IMG/VR virus record: IMGVR_UViG_3300031951_000567
Coordinates: 1-36,795 of that record
Strand: one strand, 5' to 3'
Origin: a virus
DNA: 36,795 bases
Positions 6,727-13,443 of this stretch are shown piece by piece (the first letter of the stretch is position 1; every line of letters begins with the position of its first letter). Under the pieces are notes generated by a model that had not been told where the DNA came from, ran no database searches, and worked only from the letters and a program-made list of their open reading frames with translations. Made by a program: the position numbers and the translations under genes.

Positions 6727-6863
6727 TTTACGTTGTTGAACTTTATGTTGGCGGCACTGTCTTCAAAGAAGAAGTGATTGCTACTAATCCTAAAGATGCC
6801 CGCGAAACTGCTCTTGCTCGTAATCCCAAAGCAAAAGTTGTTGGTGTTAACGTTAAATTCTGA
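6723..6863 (+). CDS. Hypothetical protein (46 aa)
   Basis: Reads MIYVVELYVGGTVFKEEVIA, then TNPKDARETALARNPKAKV. The strand, then N-x-x-x-A helix, then strand layout is echoed in the gene at 18554-18718 (MIYKVLIEFTDNNFEEKIIA, SNASAG). They may be related small alpha/beta proteins. Function unknown. It overlaps the preceding stop by four bases. Confidence 0.65.
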   Translation: MIYVVELYVGGTVFKEEVIATNPKDARETALARNPKAKVVGVNVKF

Positions 6864-6871
6864 AAATTATT

Positions 6872-7279
6872 ATGACTAAACAAAACGGATTTATTGACCC
6901 TGCTGTTGCTGCTATTGCTGTCGGTGTGGTTGTGATTGGTGGTCTCATCTTCATTGGTGGCCCACAATATAATGTGTGGCAACAATCTCTTGCTGGTAAG
7001 GCGGAACTGCAGAAAGCAGAATACACACGTCAGGTTGCTGTTCTTGAAGCACAAGCAAAGAAAGATAGTGCTCAACAACTTGCTGATGCTGAAATCATTC
7101 GTGCTACTGGTGTTGCTAAAGCAAACCAAATCATCGGTGATAGTCTGAAAGATAACCGTGAGTATCTTCAGTACCTGTATATCACTGGTATTGAAGATGG
7201 TGCCAAGAATGGTAACGTGACCATCTATGTTCCCACCGAAGGTGGTATGCCAGTTCCTACTCTTCAAATGAATAAGTGA
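6872..7279 (+). CDS. Membrane-anchored SPFH/HflC-tail-like protein (135 aa)
   Basis: Residues ~9-30 form one strongly hydrophobic segment (VAAIAVGVVVIGGLIFIGG), then a Lys/Glu/Ala-rich helix (AEYTRQVAVLEAQAKKDSAQ, LADAEIIRATGVAKANQIIG) and LKDNREYLQYLYITGIED. The helix and the G-V-A-K-A-N-x-I-I-G motif match the C-terminal half of prohibitin/HflC-type SPFH proteins. The SPFH domain itself is absent, so this is a tail-only version. It probably anchors in the inner membrane with the helix exposed. In known systems such proteins assemble at FtsH protease, but a role here is inference. It overlaps the next, secreted, protein by one base. Confidence 0.75.
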   Translation: MTKQNGFIDPAVAAIAVGVVVIGGLIFIGGPQYNVWQQSLAGKAELQKAEYTRQVAVLEAQAKKDSAQQLADAEIIRATGVAKANQIIGDSLKDNREYLQYLYITGIEDGAKNGNVTIYVPTEGGMPVPTLQMNK

Positions 7280-7665
7280 TGAAACATCTGTTGATTCTTG
7301 TGTCTCTGTTGGTAACTTCTCCTGCATTTGCACAAACAAAAGAAGTCACTAAACAGAAAGTATATCGTCCTTTTACATACGAAACTGCATGTGCATTGGA
7401 AACTCCTCAAGAGTTTCAAGTAGATACATGTAAAGTTGTGGAAACTAGGGAGTCTACTGGTGCTCTTCGCACTCGTAATATCTTCTCTAATCGTTTCCGT
7501 CTTACCATCAAATCTCGTTTTGATAAAGAAAAGGGATTTGTAACTTGGGATTCTCACAATAAGTTTGAGTACAAGTTTGAATATAAAGTTGGTGGTGTAG
7601 ATGGCCTTGGTGCCTGGTCTTATGTAATGCCAGGATTCTTACTTGAGAATGTCTCATGGGACTGA
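7279..7665 (+). CDS. Secreted/periplasmic hypothetical protein with signal peptide (128 aa)
   Basis: The N-terminus MKHLLILVSLLVTSPAFAQT is a textbook signal peptide with probable cleavage after AFA. ATG 7279 overlaps the preceding stop. The in-frame GTG at 7276 adds one residue. The mature part is a beta-rich ~110 aa domain with two Cys (ETACALE, VDTCKVV) that could form a disulphide. No family is recognised. Its position after a membrane-anchored protein suggests an envelope role during infection. Its stop codon overlaps a 19-bp repeat that recurs at 9932-9950. Confidence 0.75.
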   Translation: MKHLLILVSLLVTSPAFAQTKEVTKQKVYRPFTYETACALETPQEFQVDTCKVVETRESTGALRTRNIFSNRFRLTIKSRFDKEKGFVTWDSHNKFEYKFEYKVGGVDGLGAWSYVMPGFLLENVSWD

Positions 7666-7683
7666 TAAGGATCTTTGATCAAT
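7665..7683 (+). repeat. 19-bp direct repeat, left copy
   Basis: ATAAGGATCTTTGATCAAT, overlapping the last base of the preceding stop. It recurs with one mismatch at 9932-9950, and the match extends loosely into the following CCCT bases. The two copies bracket three genes: a small acidic protein, a Cys-peptidase-like protein and the DUF262-HNH protein. Confidence 0.6.
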
Positions 7684-7689
7684 CAGCCC

Positions 7690-7718
7690 TTGACTTTCTT
7701 CCGTTTTTTTCTTATTGT
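7690..7718 (+). promoter_or_regulatory. sigma70-like promoter
   Basis: TTGACT (7690-7695), 17 bp, TATTGT (7713-7718). It lies 24 bases before the start of the small acidic gene at 7742. The match is 5/6 in the -35 and 4/6 in the -10, with ideal spacing. Confidence 0.5.
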
Positions 7719-7741
7719 ACTTTTGTTCAACTGATTCACAC

Positions 7742-7888
7742 ATGAACGACGATTTCAATTTTGATTCCTTTGATGAAGGTGATCTCTATGAATCCTTGAT
7801 GGAATCTAATCCAGAAGATTGGCTTCCTGATGCTGGTATCCGAGAAGAGTTTGATTCTGAAACTCTTGCCCTTCTACGGAACTTTTAG
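7742..7888 (+). CDS. Small acidic protein (48 aa)
   Basis: Reads MNDDFNFDSFDEGDLYESLM and ends in a hydrophobic LALLRNF. About a third of its residues are Asp or Glu, suggesting a DNA-mimic-like or adaptor character, but this is only composition. It follows its own sigma70-like promoter and ends exactly where the next promoter's TATAAT begins. The acidic gene at 26938 is similar in character but not clearly homologous. Confidence 0.6.
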   Translation: MNDDFNFDSFDEGDLYESLMESNPEDWLPDAGIREEFDSETLALLRNF

Positions 7889-7894
7889 TATAAT
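7866..7894 (+). promoter_or_regulatory. sigma70-like promoter
   Basis: TTGCCC (7866-7871), 17 bp, perfect TATAAT (7889-7894). It is embedded in the 3' end of the small acidic gene and drives the gene starting at 7920. Confidence 0.55.
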
Positions 7895-7919
7895 AAAATG
7901 GGTAAGTAGGTGAGTGTTA

Positions 7920-8426
7920 ATGAAGGTTGTTGAAAGACACCGATACGAAAACGGAGAAATCTTTGAGACTAGATCTCTGAGGTTTCTCCCTTTTTATTAC
8001 TCGGAAGAGATTGCTGAATCTCTGATGAAGATCATTCGTAATCAACTTACACCTGACTTGCTGACTAAAAAGTATCGCAAGGAGAATGAAACAAACCCAA
8101 TGTACGGGCATTGTTATCATTCAACTCAAGCCCTATTTTATCTCATGGAACCTCACGATTTGATTCCAATGAGTGGAATAGATTACAGAGGTGATACACA
8201 CTGGTGGTTGTATGATGACCGAGGAGTTATCTATGACACAACCGCAGATCAGTATTACTCTGTGGGACAAGTTCCCCCACATGCTGTTGGAAAGAAAACA
8301 GCTTGGTATGGTTGGAAACAACGACCACACCAAAGATCTCTCACTTTAATCATGAGAGTTCTTGATGCTTGTAACATTGAGTATTGTTACGAAACCATCA
8401 AACCTCAGACGGGGGGCTTGACATAG
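7920..8426 (+). CDS. Conserved phage protein, cysteine-peptidase/transglutaminase-like (168 aa)
   Basis: ATG 7920 follows AGGTGA. The in-frame GTG two codons earlier is unlikely. The conserved core is NPMYGHCYHSTQALFYLM (Cys65), GDTHWWLYDD (His94) and VIYDTTADQYY (Asp106/Asp110). A Cys, then His, then Asp order on this spacing, with the D-x-T-A-D-Q strand, is what papain-fold/transglutaminase-like enzymes show. I recall similar proteins in cyanophages and other phages annotated as hypothetical. The substrate is unknown. It is transcribed from the TTGCCC/TATAAT promoter and ends at the promoter of the DUF262-HNH gene. The assignment rests on motif order only. Confidence 0.65.
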   Translation: MKVVERHRYENGEIFETRSLRFLPFYYSEEIAESLMKIIRNQLTPDLLTKKYRKENETNPMYGHCYHSTQALFYLMEPHDLIPMSGIDYRGDTHWWLYDDRGVIYDTTADQYYSVGQVPPHAVGKKTAWYGWKQRPHQRSLTLIMRVLDACNIEYCYETIKPQTGGLT

Positions 8427-8446
8427 TTCTTTGTCTGATCTATACT
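8418..8446 (+). promoter_or_regulatory. Strong sigma70 promoter before DUF262-HNH gene
   Basis: Perfect TTGACA (8418-8423), 17 bp, TATACT (8441-8446, 5/6). It overlaps the last codons of the preceding gene and leaves a 5' leader of about 60 bases before ATG 8513. This is a host-type promoter, distinct from the recurrent modules used further right. Confidence 0.75.
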
Positions 8447-8512
8447 CAAAACATCAAAGACACGGACACAATCCCAACTCTTAATTGAGACGGTCAAAAC
8501 TCCAAGTCCTAG

Positions 8513-9916
8513 ATGCAAACCTTACAAACAAAAACCATGAAAACTAACACCAAAACGTACACTCTGACTGTATCTCAACTGGCTTCTCTACAAAAGGACA
8601 CCAAGATTTATCTTGATGAAGCCTTCCAGTCCAATACACGTTGGAATACTGCAATGAATCAAGCATACATTAAGTCTGTGCTTGAAGGTAAAGCAATTAC
8701 CCCCATTACTTTAGGTAAAATCTCTGATCTTTTGAGTTCTATTGAACTTCATTATGGTCCTACTCATTCTGACTATCAATTTTTTAGGGATCTTCTAGAT
8801 CAAGATTTCATCTATATCACGATTGATGGAAATAATCGTGATAACTGCATCTGCAAGTTCCTGAACAATGAGTTTCCCCTCTCTGAAGGGAAATACTATA
8901 TTGAACACAATAACATTGTGTACTTTGAAGCGACTAAGAACAACAAGTATTTCAAAGATCTAGATGCAGAAGTTCGCAACTACATTGAGAACATTTCTCT
9001 GAACACTCTTGTAGTTTTGCAATCTGATCGTAAGGGTCTTGCTGAACTGTTCAGTAACATTAATGAGGGTCTTCCCCTTAATAATCAAGAGAAACGCAAC
9101 GCTACTCCTTGTCGTTTCGGTGCTCTTGTTAGGAATCTTGTTCAAAGTCACTTGAATGGATTTTCTATGTTGTATAGTTCTAAGAACATCAATCGTCGTT
9201 ATCCCGATGAATTGGTTGTGACAATTTCCACAATCGTTGCTCATGGGATAAAGAATCTGGATAAGAATACTCTAGATGCTGCTTATGGTGATTCTACGGT
9301 TGAGGTTATTTCTTTCAACAAAACCGCAACTATTGTTGAACAACTTTCTAAGATTGTTGTCAACTATGGTGCTGCTGGATTTGATGTTGGTGGTAAGAAA
9401 AACTCTAACCTGATTGACTTTGCAATGTTGTTGAACTATCTCAACAATAACTCGATTGTCATCGAAGATTACGAAGCTTTCTACAACTGGTTCACTGAAA
9501 GTCAGGGAGAACGAATTGAAGATCCTACCATTCTCTACTATGGTAAAAAGGGTAATAATCCTCGTAGTTATGCTGGTCTTCTCCGTGGATCTTCTTCCAA
9601 TTTCCTTCAAATCCGACTCAGTAAGTTGGTTGATTCCATCTCTTCTACACCAGACAACGTTCTGACCTTCCGTGACAAAGATCGCAAGTATGATCCTAAG
9701 ATTCGATTCTCTCTTTGGAAATCTCAGGGTGGGCGATGTGCATTGACTGGTGAACCTATTGATGCACGTCACATCTACGATGGATCTGTGACTCATATCG
9801 ACCATAAAGATCCTTGGTCGAAAGGTGGACAAACTACAGTTGAAAATGCACAACTGGTATTTGCAAATGCAAATCTCCGTAAAGGTGCTCAACTCGTAGA
9901 AGTTCCCTCTCTTTGA
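8513..9916 (+). CDS. DUF262 / HNH nuclease domain protein (467 aa)
   Basis: Residues ~30-70 (IYLDEAFQSNTRWNTAMNQA, IKSVLEGKAITPITL) and ~101-118 (ITIDGNNRDNCICKFL) match the ParB-like DUF262 fold, including its D-G-x-x-R motif (105-109). FSNINEGLPLNNQEKRNATP (180-199) is the usual DUF262 follow-on. The C-terminal ~70 residues are an HNH nuclease: GGRCALTGE (Cys409), THIDHKDPWSKGG (His428, His431) and ENAQLVFANANLRKG (Asn445). DUF262-HNH architectures occur in GmrSD-like modification-dependent restriction systems and in phages. Here it could degrade competing or host DNA, or act as a homing-type nuclease, but this is inference. It has its own strong promoter, and a 19-bp repeat follows. Confidence 0.8.
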   Translation: MQTLQTKTMKTNTKTYTLTVSQLASLQKDTKIYLDEAFQSNTRWNTAMNQAYIKSVLEGKAITPITLGKISDLLSSIELHYGPTHSDYQFFRDLLDQDFIYITIDGNNRDNCICKFLNNEFPLSEGKYYIEHNNIVYFEATKNNKYFKDLDAEVRNYIENISLNTLVVLQSDRKGLAELFSNINEGLPLNNQEKRNATPCRFGALVRNLVQSHLNGFSMLYSSKNINRRYPDELVVTISTIVAHGIKNLDKNTLDAAYGDSTVEVISFNKTATIVEQLSKIVVNYGAAGFDVGGKKNSNLIDFAMLLNYLNNNSIVIEDYEAFYNWFTESQGERIEDPTILYYGKKGNNPRSYAGLLRGSSSNFLQIRLSKLVDSISSTPDNVLTFRDKDRKYDPKIRFSLWKSQGGRCALTGEPIDARHIYDGSVTHIDHKDPWSKGGQTTVENAQLVFANANLRKGAQLVEVPSL

Positions 9917-9931
9917 GAACTTATCTAATCC

Positions 9932-9950
9932 ATAAGGATCTCTGATCAAT
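9932..9950 (+). repeat. 19-bp direct repeat, right copy
   Basis: ATAAGGATCTCTGATCAAT, matching 7665-7683 at 18 of 19 positions. It lies just after the DUF262-HNH gene and just before the hairpin of promoter module M. Confidence 0.6.
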
Positions 9951-9952
9951 GG

Positions 9953-9999
9953 CCCTCTTGCCCCGCAACGGGTAAGAGGGTATTCTAGCTATGTTGAAA
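9953..9999 (+). promoter_or_regulatory. Recurrent promoter module, copy M (hairpin + TATTCTAGCTATGTTGA)
   Basis: CCCTCTTGCCC (9953-9963) pairs with GGGTAAGAGGG (9970-9980) except for one G-T, and TATTCT follows directly (9981-9986) with the AGCTATGTTGA leader. The GGACAG and YGCCRA boxes of the full modules are absent, so only the 3' half is conserved. The hairpin may also end transcription of the nuclease gene. Confidence 0.6.
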
Positions 10000-10149
10000 C
10001 GCAATTCAATGAATCTCCGACCACACCAAGAACGTGCAGTTGAGGTAATGCAACTGCATAAAAAGGGTCAAATCATTGTTCCCACTGGTGGTGGTAAAAC
10101 AATGAAGATGATCAAAGACGCAATGATTCAATTCCAGGAACAGAAATGA
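9991..10149 (+). CDS. N-terminal part of split SF2 helicase (Walker A piece, 52 aa)
   Basis: Reads MLKRNSMNLRPHQERAVEVM, then GQIIVPTGGGKTMKMIKD, and stops at TGA 10147. RPHQ (10-13) is a Q-motif-like start and PTGGGKT (31-37) is helicase motif I. The start may be ATG 9991 inside the leader of module M or ATG 10009 (M7). Every later helicase motif lies in the next frame (10146-11255), whose ATG overlaps this stop as ATGA. In relatives I know, these segments are one continuous protein. Either two coupled subunits, a -1 recoding event or a frameshift mutation would explain it. Confidence 0.75.
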   Translation: MLKRNSMNLRPHQERAVEVMQLHKKGQIIVPTGGGKTMKMIKDAMIQFQEQK

Positions 10150-11255
10150 TCGAAATGCAATCACAAACTGAAAAAACGATTGTTGTTGTTGCTCCTCGTA
10201 TTCTTCTCGCAGAACAACTTTGTTCCGAGTTTCTGGAGTTTATCACCAACGCAAGTGTGATGCACGTTCACAGTGGTGAAACTCATCACTTTTCGACTAC
10301 CAAACCCCAAGAGATTTCTAACTGGTGGGTGAATACTCGTGGTCACAAACTAATCTTCACCACTTACAACTCTCTGGAGAGGTTGCAACAATCTCGCATC
10401 AAGGTTGACACCATTTACTTTGACGAAGCTCACAACTCCGTCAAACGCAACTTCTTCCCTGCAACTGAATACTTCAGTCAGGAAGCTGACCGTTGTTACT
10501 TCTTCACTGCGACTCCCAAACATTCACTCGCAGTTGGTAAGCCTGGGATGAATGATGTAGAAGTTTATGGCCAAGTCATTTGTAATGTTCCTGCACCTGA
10601 ACTTGTCGAAGGTGGTTACATCCTGCCTCCGAAAGTTATCGCAAAACAACTTCCGATGGTAAAGTCTGGTAAGATTCCTGCAGATCGTGACTGTGAGAAT
10701 CTGATTGAGACTCTGGATGAATGTGGTAAGGGTAAAGTGTTGATCTGTGCGAAAGCTACCAAACAGATCTCTGCACTGATGTCTGAGACTGACTTCATTC
10801 AACAACTGCAAGATCGCGGATTCTCTTACCTCTACATCACCGCAAAGACTGGTGCAATTATTGATGGTAAGAAGGTGAATCGTGAGGTGTTCTTTGATAC
10901 TCTCTCTGCATGGGGTAAGGATGACTCTAAGAAGTTCGTTGTTCTCCACCACTCCATCCTTTCTGAGGGTATCAATGTGTCAGGTCTGGAAGGTGTCATC
11001 TTTATGCGTTCGATGGACTACATTGGTATCTCCCAAACCATCGGCCGTGTGATTCGGATGCACCATGATGATGCAGCTCGCATCCATAGTGGTGAACTTG
11101 TCCCTGGTGATGTTGACAACTATACCAAATCTTTCGGTCTAGTTGTTGTTCCTGTCTTCAACAAAGTTGGGATCTCTACTCACCAGAAGATCCAAGCTGT
11201 GGTGGATACGATCTTCCAAAAAGGAATGCCCGCTATTTCTGTCGTAAAACGATGA
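10146..11255 (+). CDS. SF2 DEAD/DEAH helicase, motifs Ia-VI (369 aa)
   Basis: Motif Ia is TIVVVAPRILLAEQL (11-25), motif Ib lies at FTTYNSL, motif II is DEAH (93-96), motif III is TATP (121-124), motif V is SEGINVSG (273-280) and motif VI is QTIGRVIR (297-304). The protein starts just after where motif I should be. That motif is encoded in the overlapping upstream frame, so alone this product cannot bind ATP normally. It is like the cyanophage DEAD-type helicases related to type III restriction and UvsW-like translocases, acting on DNA or RNA duplexes. The first ~10 residues (MIEMQSQTEK) have no helicase match and look like linker created by the split. Confidence 0.85.
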   Translation: MIEMQSQTEKTIVVVAPRILLAEQLCSEFLEFITNASVMHVHSGETHHFSTTKPQEISNWWVNTRGHKLIFTTYNSLERLQQSRIKVDTIYFDEAHNSVKRNFFPATEYFSQEADRCYFFTATPKHSLAVGKPGMNDVEVYGQVICNVPAPELVEGGYILPPKVIAKQLPMVKSGKIPADRDCENLIETLDECGKGKVLICAKATKQISALMSETDFIQQLQDRGFSYLYITAKTGAIIDGKKVNREVFFDTLSAWGKDDSKKFVVLHHSILSEGINVSGLEGVIFMRSMDYIGISQTIGRVIRMHHDDAARIHSGELVPGDVDNYTKSFGLVVVPVFNKVGISTHQKIQAVVDTIFQKGMPAISVVKR

Positions 11256-11806
11256 TGGAAAAGTGGGAAGTCTACGCTGAAGGCACCTTCAACAATATGA
11301 GGGCCAATGCACACAACTGGGAACGATCTTTCGATGACAAACGAAAGATCTCCCGTGATTTTTACTACGGGGTTTTTGATGCAGGAAATCCCAACCCTAC
11401 GAACCTGATCAGTGAACAAGCTTTGGAGAATCAACTCTCCAAACAATACAGGCTAAATACTCTGGATCACTACCACTCTCCACAATTTGTTGGTCGAATG
11501 ATTATGGAGAATCGAGACAAATATCTAGAGGATTATGAAGAGTTCAAGAAGATCTTTCTGGTCTGCACACAACAAATTGTTGTGACCAAAAAGGAGAATG
11601 AATCTCTGTCATTCTTGACTGCACCTGACAAAGAAGATTATAAGGTTCTTGTACCTACCAATCTCAAGTACAACCATCTTGGTATCAGATTGTATCAGAG
11701 ACAAGAGGGTAAAACTAGGTGGAAAAACTCCGATCCAATTGATTCCAACATTCTGGAGATTCCTGAAGATCTGTTAGAATATGAGAAAAAGTATCTAGTA
11801 ACGTAA
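11252..11806 (+). CDS. Hypothetical protein downstream of helicase (184 aa)
   Basis: Starts at ATG 11252 or 11255, overlapping the helicase stop. It has charged N- and C-terminal parts and a central helical segment (GRMIMENRDKYLEDYEEFKK, then IFLVCTQQIVVTKKEN). No family is recognised. The tight coupling to the helicase suggests they are made together and may cooperate. Its stop shares an A with the following ATG. Confidence 0.7.
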   Translation: MMEKWEVYAEGTFNNMRANAHNWERSFDDKRKISRDFYYGVFDAGNPNPTNLISEQALENQLSKQYRLNTLDHYHSPQFVGRMIMENRDKYLEDYEEFKKIFLVCTQQIVVTKKENESLSFLTAPDKEDYKVLVPTNLKYNHLGIRLYQRQEGKTRWKNSDPIDSNILEIPEDLLEYEKKYLVT

Positions 11807-12246
11807 TGAACTACAAGTTTATACCAGATAAGTACCAACTATGTAAAAATGTAACTTGGGAAGATGTAATCAATAAAATGGATGTGGAGATCTACAATCA
11901 ATCACACAAATTGATTGTAGACTATGGAATCGCTCCAACAATTATCTTACATGAAGACTATTATCCAGGATCTATTTCATCTGCATTTAACGAAGTCCAG
12001 CAAGATCTAAATATTGAAGTTCTTCACATTTATACTTCTCTTGGTAGAAATGCCAAGACTTTTGGTAGACATTGTGATACAATGGATGTAGTAATTGTTC
12101 AATCCATAGGGAGAATCTATTACGATTTTGATTGTGGATCTAGGGTAGAACTTAATCCAGGAGATGCACTCCACATTCCGAAAGGAATCTATCATAACCC
12201 CATTGTTTTTGAACCTAGAGTTACCCTGAGCTTTTCTTGGACATGA
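11806..12246 (+). CDS. Cupin/JmjC-like Fe(II), 2-oxoglutarate oxygenase-like protein (146 aa)
   Basis: The C-terminal ~75 residues have a cupin layout: LHIYTSLGRNAKTFGRHCD with His89-x-Asp91, then ELNPGDALHIPKGIYHNP with the distal His130, and a closing SFSW strand. His-x-Asp ... His is the metal triad of JmjC/cupin oxygenases, and PGDALHIPKGIYH is the typical second cupin motif. It is short (146 aa), with a minimal N-terminal extension. The next gene encodes another oxygenase and overlaps it by four bases, so the two probably act on related substrates or form a pair. The substrate is unknown. Confidence 0.75.
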   Translation: MNYKFIPDKYQLCKNVTWEDVINKMDVEIYNQSHKLIVDYGIAPTIILHEDYYPGSISSAFNEVQQDLNIEVLHIYTSLGRNAKTFGRHCDTMDVVIVQSIGRIYYDFDCGSRVELNPGDALHIPKGIYHNPIVFEPRVTLSFSWT

Positions 12247-12785
12247 CCGCAGACTATAATGATTACATGTTTTATGCACCAATTTATCACTACGCAGTGA
12301 GAGATTGGAAGAATAAAAAAACTTCTTTGATGGAATTGTATAACAGGATTGATAGAAACTTAGAAAGAAAAGATGATGACAGTGTGATTACAAATTATCA
12401 TAAGGATTCACTTTCTATGATAGAAAGTATTTCCGAAATTTTTACTGATGAGATCAATTTGTTTTGTGGTAAAGTTCAATCTCGATTCAAATTAGCCTGT
12501 GCATGGTTTGAATTGACTGATAAACATGCTTATCACTCAATGCACAATCATGGATGTACGGGATACAGTTCGGTGTGTTACATCAAATACAATAGTGATG
12601 AACATAAACCCACACATTTTATGTCTCCTTTTCCAAACTTTTTAACTGGTCTTCAACTAACTTATACTCCAGAAGTTGATGAAGGCTCAATTATATTTTT
12701 TCCATCATATATCAGTCACTTTACTGAACCTAATTTGTCTGATGAGAATAGACTAATCGTATCTTTTAATCTACAATCAGTTTGA
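12243..12785 (+). CDS. Phage 2OG-Fe(II) oxygenase, 2OG-FeII_Oxy_5-like (180 aa)
   Basis: ATG 12243 overlaps the preceding stop. The in-frame TTG at 12237 is not needed. The core AYHSMHNHGCTGYSSVCYIK (His101, His103), then THFMSPF, then VDEGSIIFFPSYISHFTEPN (distal His159) and ENRLIVSFNLQ (Arg170 for 2-oxoglutarate) fits the putative 2OG-Fe(II) oxygenase family common in cyanophages. These enzymes hydroxylate proteins, nucleic acids or small molecules. The natural substrate for phage members is unknown. It is paired with a cupin-type oxygenase directly upstream. Confidence 0.85.
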   Translation: MTADYNDYMFYAPIYHYAVRDWKNKKTSLMELYNRIDRNLERKDDDSVITNYHKDSLSMIESISEIFTDEINLFCGKVQSRFKLACAWFELTDKHAYHSMHNHGCTGYSSVCYIKYNSDEHKPTHFMSPFPNFLTGLQLTYTPEVDEGSIIFFPSYISHFTEPNLSDENRLIVSFNLQSV

Positions 12786-12786
12786 G

Positions 12787-13176
12787 ATGATGTACCCCAA
12801 CACAAGTATTCTTGATCCCGACAATGGCCCTACTGGATTTACCACTCCAGACTTCCAATTTGCTGCTATTCCATTTGGAAAAGAATACATGATCATTGCA
12901 GATGGCCAACAACTTGAAGTAGTCAAAACAAGACAACTTGCAGAGATTCGGCTTGAACAATTAAAAAACTCGCATCGGACTCTGAAGAAGGGTACTAAGA
13001 CCCCTGCACCACCAAAATCACAAAAAAAGGCGAAAACGTCTAGTGGCCGCAAGGGGTCTCAGGGACCAAAGCCAAAGGCCACCAAGGGTTCTACCAAGTC
13101 TCCTAAATCTAAGAGTGTGACAGTCAAGAAACCGTACACTCTTCATCCAAATCCATTGATGGATGCACTACTCTAG
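12787..13176 (+). CDS. Protein with histone-like Lys/Ser/Pro tail (129 aa)
   Basis: Starts ATGATG one base after the preceding stop. Residues 1-60 look folded (FQFAAIPFGKEYMIIADGQQ, then a LAEIRLEQLKNS helix). Residues ~68-118 are almost only Lys, Ser, Thr, Pro, Gly and Ala with repeated PK/SPK/KS motifs (PKPKATKGSTKSPKSKSV), much like the C-terminal tail of histone H1. This predicts non-specific DNA or RNA binding. The final PYTLHPNPLMDALL is conserved-looking. I know no close family. It lies directly after two oxygenases, which could hydroxylate its Pro or Lys residues, but that is speculation. Confidence 0.75.
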   Translation: MMYPNTSILDPDNGPTGFTTPDFQFAAIPFGKEYMIIADGQQLEVVKTRQLAEIRLEQLKNSHRTLKKGTKTPAPPKSQKKAKTSSGRKGSQGPKPKATKGSTKSPKSKSVTVKKPYTLHPNPLMDALL

Positions 13177-13183
13177 CTATAGT
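13156..13183 (+). promoter_or_regulatory. Possible promoter, degenerate module O
   Basis: TTGATG (13156-13161), 16 bp, TATAGT (13178-13183), nine bases before ATG 13192. The stretch ctctagctatagttcagaaa also resembles the 3' end of module M (tattctagctatgttgaaac), so it may be a decayed module. Confidence 0.4.
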
Positions 13184-13191
13184 TCAGAAAA

Positions 13192-13443
13192 ATGTCTATC
13201 GAAGAAAAACTCTTATCTTTGGGATTTGCATACAATGCAAAGGGGAATGTTCTATCAAAACGTGTCTTACGAAAAAGTCAAATCCCCATAGGTTGTTTCT
13301 TCAAATCCTTAGAAACTGGTGTTGAGTTTTACTCTCAAAATCCAGAAGATGATACTAAGTGGGATCATCTTATTATGACAAGAGATTTTGAAGAAGTTCT
13401 ACTTGACGAAACTGTTACTGCACAATCAATTCTTGAATTATGA
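13192..13443 (+). CDS. Hypothetical protein (83 aa)
   Basis: Starts MSIEEKLLSLGFAYNAKGNV. The gene at 19430 has a comparable opening (MTFVDALIASGYVFDDENYD) and a central W-x-x-(hydrophobic) then T-x-D-F-x-x-V/E pattern, so they may be related. Function unknown. It heads a run of coupled genes up to 14884 behind a weak promoter. Confidence 0.65.
   Translation: MSIEEKLLSLGFAYNAKGNVLSKRVLRKSQIPIGCFFKSLETGVEFYSQNPEDDTKWDHLIMTRDFEEVLLDETVTAQSILEL

Noticed and set aside
10130-10150. Programmed -1 frameshift at the helicase junction
   Set aside because: I looked for a slippery X-XXY-YYZ heptamer and saw none directly before the TGA. An ATGA-coupled split or an indel remains more likely, so I did not call recoding as a feature.
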